Positions 57,176 through 64,000 of a DNA stretch of 64,000 nt are shown here, piece by piece. The stretch covers positions 1,116,001 to 1,180,000 of the forward strand of contig NZ_CP016477.1 of the NCBI RefSeq assembly GCF_001693275.1, written 5' to 3'. The DNA is from Picosynechococcus sp. PCC 7117 (lineage in GTDB: Bacteria; Cyanobacteriota; Cyanobacteriia; Cyanobacteriales; MRBY01). Position 1 is the stretch's first letter, and the number at the start of each line of letters is the position of its first letter. Both the position numbers and the translations under genes were made by a program. The notes under the pieces are model-generated. The model was not told the origin of the DNA and searched no databases. It saw only the letters and a list, made by a program, of their open reading frames with translations.

Positions 57176-57271
57176 ATGATTGCTTTAGCCCAAGAAATCC
57201 TCCATAATTTTGATCAATTACTCAATTCTGAACAATTGGCGATCGCCTCTAAAAAGAGCATATTAATTTAG
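57176..57271 (+). pseudogene. Truncated small antitoxin gene remnant
   Basis: A 31-codon frame (MIALAQEILHNFDQLLNSEQ, then LAIASKKSILI) matches the start of small cyanobacterial antitoxin-type proteins, which normally continue with a longer helical part. The TAG at 57269 ends it early, and the end touches the convergent Uma2 gene. It is probably a broken toxin-antitoxin module. Confidence 0.45.
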
Positions 57272-57828
57272 ATCATCTTTAACCAGCTAAAAATTTGATT
57301 TACTGTCAGTTTTAAATCTAAATCAGGGAGAACAGGAATAACTTGATCGCCAAGGTATAATGCGGGTTGCTGTTGCGATCGCAAAAATAAAACACTCAAA
57401 TCATCAGGATCGATAAACCAACCTAAATGGCTACCATGTTCCAAACAATAGAGAATGTTACCAAGAACCCTATTGGCTCTTTGGTCTGGGGAAAGAATTT
57501 CGATCGTCCAATCTGGTGCGAGATCAAAATTATCGGGAACGCTGCCAGTTGCGGTAAAGGGAATTCGATCCCACCGAAAAACTGCAATATCAGGCACGAT
57601 GGAGCGTGTACCAAAGCTACATCTTAATTCAGGAAAAGCATAGGCAATTTTTTGGTCTTCTGCAACCTGATTAATCACAGCACAAAGCTTTCCTTGTAAA
57701 CGGCTATGCCTTCCTTTTGGCATCGGCTTCTGAATGACTTCTCCATCAATATATTCGCTGGCAGGTGTTGTTTCTGGTTGCTGTAAAAAAGCTTGGAGGG
57801 TTAGTCTTTGGGCGAGGGTGTCTACCAT
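57268..57828 (-). CDS. Uma2-family (DUF820) endonuclease-like protein
   Basis: The ~186-residue protein has the Uma2 pattern with PD-(D/E)XK-like residues: EYIDGEVIQKPMPKGRHSRL, SIVPDIAVFRWDRIP and WTIEILSPDQRANRV. These proteins are multiplied in cyanobacteria and are usually called putative restriction endonucleases; their biological role is unknown. The frame is open to 57837; ATG 57828 is the likely start. Confidence 0.88.
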   Translation of the reverse strand: MVDTLAQRLTLQAFLQQPETTPASEYIDGEVIQKPMPKGRHSRLQGKLCAVINQVAEDQKIAYAFPELRCSFGTRSIVPDIAVFRWDRIPFTATGSVPDNFDLAPDWTIEILSPDQRANRVLGNILYCLEHGSHLGWFIDPDDLSVLFLRSQQQPALYLGDQVIPVLPDLDLKLTVNQIFSWLKMI

Positions 57829-57914
57829 ACCAAGCACCTTGATTCGTTGATGATGTTTCTTTAATCCTACTCAATTCTGCAGATGTTGCTTTTGACTTCA
57901 AGCATTTGAATTGA

Positions 57915-58640
57915 CTAAGACCACAAAGCACGCCAAACAAATTGCGGTAACGCTAACATCCGTCGCCAGCGCCAAGGTTCCTGATAAAGACGATAAAGCC
58001 ACTCTAAATGGAGTTTTTGCCAAAGTTTTGGTGCCCGCTGTTTTACCCCAGCCCACACATCAAAACTTCCCCCTAGACCAATCCAAGTGCTGTGGGGGCA
58101 AAGATGGCGATGTTCCTCGATCCAAAATTCCTGTTTCGGGACACCAAGGCAAGTGAAAATGAGTTGGGGTTGTAACTGTTTAAGTTGACCTTGCCAGTCC
58201 GCTGCCATTTCTGGGGTGAGATAGCCGTGCTGGGTCGTGATATCTAAATCAGGATAACGTTTGAGCCAATTTTCTTTTGCTTGGTCAGCAATCCCAGGGG
58301 AGCCGCCGAAAAAGACCACCCGCCAATCATGGGCCGCGGCCTGGGCCAACAGTTGTTCTGCGAGTTCGATGCCGGGTACCCGGTGCTGTTTTTTGCCTTT
58401 GAGCTTGAGGTAGAGGACAATCCCTGCGCCGTCGGGAATAATCAAATCTGCCTGCTTGATCACCTTGGCGATCGCCTTACTTTTTTCCGTCATCATCGCA
58501 ATTTCGGCGTTGAGGGTGACCACGTGCGTTCCCTGATGGTGCTGGATCCGCTCAGTCAGCCATTGGCAATAGTTGGGGTGTAGATGTACCAACACCTGAA
58601 ATACAGGGACACTCGGCAGAAAAGATTCAGCAGTCAACAT
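57915..58640 (-). CDS. WecG/TagA/CpsF-family glycosyltransferase
   Basis: The 241-residue protein (GT26 type) has VVTLNAEIAMM, ADLIIPDGAGIVLYLKLKG, VFFGGSPGIADQA, IFTCLGVPKQEFWI and WIGLGGSFDVWAG. Family members transfer N-acetylmannosaminuronic acid or N-acetylmannosamine onto lipid-linked sugars on the cytoplasmic face during surface polysaccharide synthesis. The donor sugar here is not known. Confidence 0.92.
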   Translation of the reverse strand: MLTAESFLPSVPVFQVLVHLHPNYCQWLTERIQHHQGTHVVTLNAEIAMMTEKSKAIAKVIKQADLIIPDGAGIVLYLKLKGKKQHRVPGIELAEQLLAQAAAHDWRVVFFGGSPGIADQAKENWLKRYPDLDITTQHGYLTPEMAADWQGQLKQLQPQLIFTCLGVPKQEFWIEEHRHLCPHSTWIGLGGSFDVWAGVKQRAPKLWQKLHLEWLYRLYQEPWRWRRMLALPQFVWRALWS

Positions 58641-58837
58641 AGACGAACGTCAACACCTTAGTGAAATAGACAAAAAATTAGGCGTCAAGATATAGCATCC
58701 ACTCTAGCAGGCTATTGATCGCGCTTGTCTAAAGTTCTCAGGAAGATTTGGCGATCGCCACCGATAAAACACTTTGCCTGGGCAGTTAGACGCTAAAATT
58801 CTAACTCAACCTCTGTTTTGTCCCCCGTCCGGCGCTG

Positions 58838-61800
58838 ATGGTACACATCAAGCAAATCGAGCTTTCCCACTTCAAATCCTTCGGTGGTACCGTCGCCGTG
58901 CCCCTACGTCCTGGTTTTACGGTGGTTTCTGGGCCAAATGGTTCGGGAAAATCGAATATCCTCGACGGCATTTTGTTTTGCTTGGGCCTCGCCAGTTCTA
59001 AGGGAATGCGAGCCGAACGGTTGCCAGATTTGATCAATCACAAACACAGCCAAGGGAAAGGTGCTGCCGAAACGGTAGTGTCGGTCACCTTTGACCTCAG
59101 TGATCTCGCCCAGCAATATCAAACGGAAGCCACAGAAGCCTCGGAATTAAAGGAATTTTTAGCGCAATTCCAGAGCCACGATTGGACGGTGACACGCAAA
59201 CTCCGGGTTACCAAAAGCGGCAGTTATGCCTCGACCTATTACATTAATGACCAGCCCTGCACTGCTACGGAACTCCACGAACAACTGAATCGCCTGCGTA
59301 TTTACCCCGAAGGCTATAACGTCGTGCTCCAAGGGGACGTGACGCGGATTATTACGATGAACGGGCGGGAGCGGCGGGAAATCATCGATGAACTGGCGGG
59401 CGTGGCAGAATTTGACCGCAAAATTACCCAGACCAGAGAAACCCTCAATGCAGTCAAAGAACGGGAAGAAAAGTGCCACATCATTCGCCAGGAGCTAGAA
59501 CGCAATTTAGAAAAGCTGGCCGACGATCGCCTCAAGGCCGAACAATACCAACGGCTTAAAATTGACCTGGCCCGCCAGCAGCAGGAAGAAGTTCTTTTAA
59601 CCTGGCGATCGCTCCAACTCCAGGAAGAAAAACTGCAACGGGATCTCGCCAGCAGCGCCCAGGAACGCACCCAGTTAACCCAAAATTTGAACGCTTTGGA
59701 TGGGGAAATTTTTCAGACTGGCCAAACCCTAGAAAGTTTAAACGCGAAAGTAAAAGCCCTGGGGGAAGATGAACAGCTTTCGGTTGCGTCCAAACTCGCC
59801 ACCCAAAAGGCAAAACGGCACCAATGGGGCCAACGACAAACGGAATTAGAGGAAGACCAACGGCGATCGCTCCAGCTCCACCGCCAACTTTTAGCAACGG
59901 TGCAAGTCAACCAACAACAACTGCTGCGCCTCGAAGAAGAAAAACTCACCCTCCAGGAAGAAACCCTCCCTCAACACCAGGCCGCCCAAGCCGCCTCCGC
60001 AAAAATCCTCCAGGACAGTCGCCAACGGGCCGATGAGTTAGCCAGTTCTTCGGAAGCTTGGGTACAGGAACAGGCGGCGATCGCCAAGGAAATTCAAGGC
60101 ATCCAAGATCAACTCAATCCCCAACGCACCGAACAGGCCCTCCTGCAAGAACGCCTTAGCCAGCTTCAGCAAACAATTACCAGCCAAACTGAGCAAATTA
60201 CCCAACTCAGCGCCGATATTACTCAACAGGAAACGGAATTAGCCACGGCCCAAACGGAAATTACCCGTCAGCAGGAAACCATCCAAACCCTTGCGACACA
60301 ATTCGCCCAACTAGAAGAAAGCCGCAAACTCGACCAGGAAACCGGCGATCGCCTCCAACGGGAACAGCGGGACAAACAACGGCAACTCGATCAACTCGAA
60401 GCCCGTTCCCAGGCCCAACAGGAAGCCCAGGGCACCTACGCGACGAAGGTGATTTTGAACGCCAATTTACCCGGTGTCCATGGTTTAGTGGCTCAATTGG
60501 GCCAAGTGGAAAAAAATTATCAACGGGCTTTGGAAATTGCCGCTGGGGGTCGCCTAGGGCATCTGGTGGTTGAAGATGACGAAACGGCAGCGACGGGGAT
60601 CAAACTTCTGAAAAATCAGCGGGCAGGCCGGGCGACTTTCTTGCCCTTGAATAAAATCCGCGCCCCGAAATTGCCCACGAACACCATTCCCCGCTACGCC
60701 CAGGGCTTTGTTGATTTTGCCGTTAACCTGATCCAATGCGATCGCCGTTATCTGGATATTTTTCGCTACGTCTTTGGTAGCACTGCTGTCTTTGAAAGCC
60801 TCGATCTCGCCCGGAATTTTATGGGGCAAACCCGCATCGTCACCCTTGATGGAGAACTTCTGGAAACCACGGGGGCGATGACTGGGGGCAGCCTCTCCCA
60901 AAAATCGACCCTCCATTTTGGCAGCATGGCCACGGGGGATTCGGCGGAAATCGTCGCCCTGCGGGAACGACTCGAAGAAATTGAGCACCTACTGCGCTAC
61001 ACCGAAAATGCCCTCCTCGACAAAGGCGATCGCCTCCAGGATCTCAGCCAACAACTGACCCAAGCCCGCCAACGGGAACGGGAAGCCCAACTGCACCAGG
61101 CGCAACTCACGAAATCCCTCGAAAAATTGCGCCCCCAACTTGCCCAAACCCAACAACAGCAACAGCAGTCTCAAAACGAATTGGCGATCGCCGAAACCCA
61201 CCTCGAAGATCTCACCCAGACAATTCCGCAACTCGAACAACAATTAGCGGCTCAACAACAACATCTAGCCCGGCTCGAAGCCCAGCAAACCCACCGGGAG
61301 TGGCAAGAAATCCAACAGGAAATCAAAGCCCAGGAAGTCACCCTCCAAGCGGCTGCCCAGACCCTCAACAGCACCCAACAAACGATCCAAGACCGCAACG
61401 CCCAGCTAATTCGTCTCAGTGAAAAATTAACCAACGACGAACAACGACTCCAGGAAACCCAAACCCAACTAGAAGATCTCCAAGGGCAAATCGCTGTTAT
61501 CCAAACCCAACTCGATCAAATCGATACCGAAATCCAGACTACTGAAACCCTGCTGGCGGAACTCTCTGCCCAGATGGGCGATGTAAAAAAACAACGGGAT
61601 CAGGCGGAAATTCAGCTCAAAAATCTCCAAAAACAGCACCAAGAAGGCCAATGGCGTTTGGAAAAACTCCAAACCCAGCAACAGGAACGGGCTGAACAGC
61701 TCGAAAAACTGCAACAGCACCTCCAAGCCCAAGAGGCCGAACTGCCGCCGGATCTTGATCCAGCCCATCTGATCCTGGAGGTGATCCCCGAAAAACTCGA

Positions 61801-62467
61801 CCAAGCTCTCCAGGAGATCACAGAACAGATTGAGAAATTGCAGCGGGCCAATCGTCGCACCCAAAAGAAAATCGAAGATCTCGAACCCGTGAATATGCTC
61901 GCCCTCAAGGAGTATGAACAAACCCAAATTCGTCTGGGGGAGCTATCTGAAAAATTATCCACCCTCGAACAGGAACGCCTCGAAGTCTTGGCCCGCATTG
62001 AACGCTTTACCACGCGCCGCTTCCAGGAATTTAAAAAAGCCTTTGACGCCGTTAACGAAAATTTCCAAAAAATCTTTGCCACCCTTTCCGACGGTGATGG
62101 CTACTTACAACTTGATGACCCAACGGATCCCTTTGCGGGGGGATTGAATTTGGTGGCTCACCCCAAAGGCAAACCAGTACAACGGCTCAGTTCCATGTCC
62201 GGGGGGGAAAAATCCCTCACGGCCCTATCGTTTATTTTTTCGCTTCAACGTTATCGTCCCTCTCCCTTCTATGCCTTCGATGAGGTGGATATGTTTTTGG
62301 ATGGGGCGAATGTGGAGCGTCTTTCCAAGATGATTAAGCAGCAGGCGGCCCAGGCGCAATTTTTGGTGGTCAGTCTACGGCGGCCGATGATCGAAGCTTC
62401 CCAGCGCACCATTGGTGTCACCCAGGCCCGGGGTGCCTATACCCAGGTTTTAGGGATTCAATTATGA
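58838..62467 (+). CDS. smc: Chromosome segregation protein SMC
   Basis: The 1209-residue SMC ATPase shapes and segregates the chromosome with ScpA/ScpB. It has Walker A GPNGSGKSNILDGILF near residue 33, a coiled coil (about 165-510), the hinge (about 520-670, including VILNANLPGVHGLVAQLG), a second coiled coil very rich in Gln, and the C-terminal SSMSGGEKSLTALSF signature and Walker B PFYAFDEVDMFLDGANV. Length is typical. The ribosome site is weak. No neighbouring scp gene is present. Confidence 0.97.
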   Translation: MVHIKQIELSHFKSFGGTVAVPLRPGFTVVSGPNGSGKSNILDGILFCLGLASSKGMRAERLPDLINHKHSQGKGAAETVVSVTFDLSDLAQQYQTEATEASELKEFLAQFQSHDWTVTRKLRVTKSGSYASTYYINDQPCTATELHEQLNRLRIYPEGYNVVLQGDVTRIITMNGRERREIIDELAGVAEFDRKITQTRETLNAVKEREEKCHIIRQELERNLEKLADDRLKAEQYQRLKIDLARQQQEEVLLTWRSLQLQEEKLQRDLASSAQERTQLTQNLNALDGEIFQTGQTLESLNAKVKALGEDEQLSVASKLATQKAKRHQWGQRQTELEEDQRRSLQLHRQLLATVQVNQQQLLRLEEEKLTLQEETLPQHQAAQAASAKILQDSRQRADELASSSEAWVQEQAAIAKEIQGIQDQLNPQRTEQALLQERLSQLQQTITSQTEQITQLSADITQQETELATAQTEITRQQETIQTLATQFAQLEESRKLDQETGDRLQREQRDKQRQLDQLEARSQAQQEAQGTYATKVILNANLPGVHGLVAQLGQVEKNYQRALEIAAGGRLGHLVVEDDETAATGIKLLKNQRAGRATFLPLNKIRAPKLPTNTIPRYAQGFVDFAVNLIQCDRRYLDIFRYVFGSTAVFESLDLARNFMGQTRIVTLDGELLETTGAMTGGSLSQKSTLHFGSMATGDSAEIVALRERLEEIEHLLRYTENALLDKGDRLQDLSQQLTQARQREREAQLHQAQLTKSLEKLRPQLAQTQQQQQQSQNELAIAETHLEDLTQTIPQLEQQLAAQQQHLARLEAQQTHREWQEIQQEIKAQEVTLQAAAQTLNSTQQTIQDRNAQLIRLSEKLTNDEQRLQETQTQLEDLQGQIAVIQTQLDQIDTEIQTTETLLAELSAQMGDVKKQRDQAEIQLKNLQKQHQEGQWRLEKLQTQQQERAEQLEKLQQHLQAQEAELPPDLDPAHLILEVIPEKLDQALQEITEQIEKLQRANRRTQKKIEDLEPVNMLALKEYEQTQIRLGELSEKLSTLEQERLEVLARIERFTTRRFQEFKKAFDAVNENFQKIFATLSDGDGYLQLDDPTDPFAGGLNLVAHPKGKPVQRLSSMSGGEKSLTALSFIFSLQRYRPSPFYAFDEVDMFLDGANVERLSKMIKQQAAQAQFLVVSLRRPMIEASQRTIGVTQARGAYTQVLGIQL

Positions 62468-62881
62468 TGCTTTTTGGGAACTTTGTCAGGGCTATTTTTA
62501 GTGCCCATTTAATAGACAATCACCCATCACTAGAAGGTAAAAATTAAGAAATCTGGATTGCGGAATAGGTATTTAAACTTAGTTGGTGAAATAAGTCTAT
62601 CTTTAGCTAGTTGCGCTTTTTGGAATATTGATAAATGTTTTCTTTGATTTCGGTCTGTAACGATTTTCGCGGAAAACCAGAAGAAACGCTGTTATTTTAC
62701 CCAAAACAGACAAAAAATCGATCCCCTGAGGAATCGACCCGAACGAAACAAGTTGAAAAAAATTTTAGTAGTTTATTATGTTGGGATCTATATATATCAG
62801 GTGATCCCTTGTTATATTTTCTGTAAAAAATTATGCCTGATTATTGCCAATCTCAACAGATTCGTAACATTTTTTTTATAT
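62468..62881. other. Gene-free region after smc
   Basis: This 414-base AT-rich gap holds no convincing gene. It contains an inverted repeat (GGGATC at 62783-62788 and GATCCC at 62803-62808) and a smaller hairpin-like element around TCGATCCCCTGAGGAATCGA. It separates two convergent genes. No clear T-rich terminator was found. Confidence 0.5.
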
Positions 62882-63445
62882 TTATCGAGGTTTACTTTTA
62901 TGGCCTTTTGTAAAGGTTTGTTTCATGTCATCAAAGGAGGCCCCAAGGAATTTTGAAATCCAGACTTCGATATTCCGCACTGGGTTTTGGCGTGTCGCCA
63001 CGAGGGGATCAATCATCGGCTCCACCAAAATCGTAAATAAACCCAAGCGATTGCCAGCGAGGACATCTGTAAACAGGCGATCGCCAACCATCGCCACTTC
63101 TTGGGGGCGCAGATCCATGGCATCCATCGCTTTACGGAGCTTTTTCCGAGATGGTTTTTTTGCCCCGAACAAATAAGGTAACTCTAGGGACTCAGCAATT
63201 CGCCCAATCCGTTTTTGGCTGAGGTTATTGCTCACGAGCCAAATATCCGCCACCCGTCTGACTTGGGTCACCCACTCCAGCACATCATCTGAGGCATAGC
63301 TCTGGCGCATCGAGACCAACGTGTCATCCACATCGAGGATCAAACCCTTTAAACGGTGATGACGGATAATCTCTGGACTGAGATGCAAGATGGTTTTCCC
63401 TAAAATTAAGTTTGGCTCCAGTAAATTGGAATTAAATAGCGCCAT
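62882..63445 (-). CDS. YqeG-type HAD (IIIA) phosphatase
   Basis: The 187-residue protein has the HAD motifs LILDVDDTLV, WLVSNN and VAMVGDRLFTDVLAGNRLG, and the KKPSRKKLRK stretch with the catalytic Lys, matching the YqeG group. It should act on a phosphorylated small molecule; the plant relative acts on phosphatidylglycerophosphate. Motif order and size are normal. Confidence 0.92.
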   Translation of the reverse strand: MALFNSNLLEPNLILGKTILHLSPEIIRHHRLKGLILDVDDTLVSMRQSYASDDVLEWVTQVRRVADIWLVSNNLSQKRIGRIAESLELPYLFGAKKPSRKKLRKAMDAMDLRPQEVAMVGDRLFTDVLAGNRLGLFTILVEPMIDPLVATRQNPVRNIEVWISKFLGASFDDMKQTFTKGHKSKPR

Positions 63446-63476
63446 AACACCTCAGTTGCTGTTGATTTCCAAGCTT

Positions 63477-64000
63477 TTATTTTAGCGGCTCACTTCCCGG
63501 TTTTCGGCTCTGGATCATCTGCAAACTTCCGCCTGCATACTGTTCCTGTTTATGGATTTCAAAGCCTGTGGTGGTGAGTTTTTCGGCTAAATCAGTTTTG
63601 ATCAGCTGCCAGGCGGTCTCGGTCTCAAAGAGAAACATGAACGTATAGAGACTGGGAACGAAAAAAGGGTTGGTCGGCTGGTGCAAATCGATAAAGGTAA
63701 AGATACCGCCAGGCTTAAGGACACGGTACACTTCCTGGAAAATTTGGCTCAGTTGCGCCGGGGTCATTTCATGGAGGGCAGCACTGGTATGAACCAGGTC
63801 AAAGTGTTGATCCGGCAGGGGCATTTTTTCGGCGGGGGCAACGACATAATTCGCTTGGGGGACATTTTTTTTTGCCCGTTCAATGGCGAGGGGGGAAATA
63901 TCAAGCCCGGTGACGTCGTCGCTATATTGGGTGAGAAATTGGGTGGTTTGGCCAGCACCGCAACATAAATCGAGAATTTTTAGGGTTTTGTCTCCGGTTA
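63477..64000 (-). CDS. Class I SAM-dependent methyltransferase (5' end outside window)
   Basis: The frame is open to the window edge, so the N-terminus is missing. The visible ~174 residues begin in the SAM site (KILDLCCGAGQTTQFLTQY), continue with VTGLDISPLAIERAK and AEKMPLPDQHFDLVHTSAAL, and include VLKPGGIFTFIDLHQP. This is the Methyltransf_11 type of fold; the substrate is not clear. Confidence 0.88.
   Translation of the reverse strand, partial: TGDKTLKILDLCCGAGQTTQFLTQYSDDVTGLDISPLAIERAKKNVPQANYVVAPAEKMPLPDQHFDLVHTSAALHEMTPAQLSQIFQEVYRVLKPGGIFTFIDLHQPTNPFFVPSLYTFMFLFETETAWQLIKTDLAEKLTTTGFEIHKQEQYAGGSLQMIQSRKPGSEPLK

Larger units (their letters stand above)
1..64000. repeat. HIP1 octamer GCGATCGC scattered through the window
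   Basis: The palindrome GCGATCGC recurs across the core genes (for example at 1711, 10275 and 16018), usually as GGCGATCGCC. It is typical of many cyanobacterial genomes. It is missing from three segments that look imported (about 1.72-4.73 kb, 10.28-16.02 kb and 54.6-57.2 kb). Confidence 0.9.

Noticed and set aside
61469-61927. Hydrophobic minus-strand frame inside smc
   Set aside because: Mirror image of the Gln/Glu/Leu-rich coiled coil; a Leu/Phe-rich antisense product is expected by chance.
1-64000. CRISPR array
   Set aside because: The only frequent short repeat is the dispersed GCGATCGC octamer, which has no regular spacing.

Overview
The window is cyanobacterial chromosomal DNA. GCGATCGC (the HIP1 octamer) recurs throughout, and the genes include cyanobacterial hallmarks: ycf4, a cyAbrB regulator, a DUF3038/DUF4335 pair, a CGLD27-type protein, ccs1/ccdA, crtE and an Rcp1-type response regulator. 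The gene set and composition suggest a unicellular coastal type such as the Synechococcus PCC 7002/Picosynechococcus group. This is an inference from memory, not a database match.

Layout. 1-1.5 kb: 3' part of pnp. 1.6-5.3 kb: a truncated K+ channel copy, an AT-rich outer-membrane-type gene, then the intact K+ channel gene. 5.4-10.3 kb: an Amt-type ammonium transporter with an extra C-terminal signalling-like region, and putA. 10.3-15.6 kb: an accessory island in which two extra copies of the putA 3' end punctuate imported cargo. The cargo is an HNH nuclease with a ribbon-helix-helix partner, a 977-residue PD-(D/E)XK-like/P-loop NTPase protein, and broken toxin-antitoxin genes. 15.8-33.6 kb: housekeeping genes (DUF3038/DUF4335, a cyclic-nucleotide-binding protein, a GT-C glycosyltransferase, NYN RNase, kinase-like and GNAT proteins, ygfZ, an LCCL lipoprotein, DUF212, crtE, an RCK channel, DUF445, ccs1-ccdA, asparaginase, cyclophilin). 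33.7-46.9 kb: ycf4, sdhB, cyAbrB, alpha-carbonic anhydrase, a Rieske protein, a chorismate-using synthase, menG/ubiE, a phosphatase, tRNA-Ser, an acyltransferase, an Hpt protein, murA, tRNA-Leu, a TrmH-type methyltransferase and a peroxiredoxin. 47-55.2 kb: speB, a hybrid sensor kinase with its response regulator, a thioredoxin-like ferredoxin, mnmG and ubiD. 55.2-57.3 kb: a second AT-rich island with two unrecognised genes and an antitoxin remnant. 57.3-64 kb: a Uma2 nuclease, a WecG/TagA-type glycosyltransferase, smc, a YqeG-type HAD phosphatase and a partial methyltransferase.

The most notable feature is the architecture at the putA and K+ channel loci. At both, foreign AT-rich genes lie beside partial copies of the end of a resident gene. 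The copies differ from the resident gene mainly at synonymous or non-coding positions, as orthologues from relatives would. GCGATCGC is absent from the imported segments (about 1.72-4.73 kb, 10.28-16.02 kb and 54.6-57.2 kb). Together these point to repeated import of DNA anchored in short host-gene homology, or to elements that carry a surrogate gene end. I saw no integrase, transposase or CRISPR array. The best candidate for a poorly described system is the nuclease-NTPase gene in the putA island, with the RHH-HNH pair next to it.
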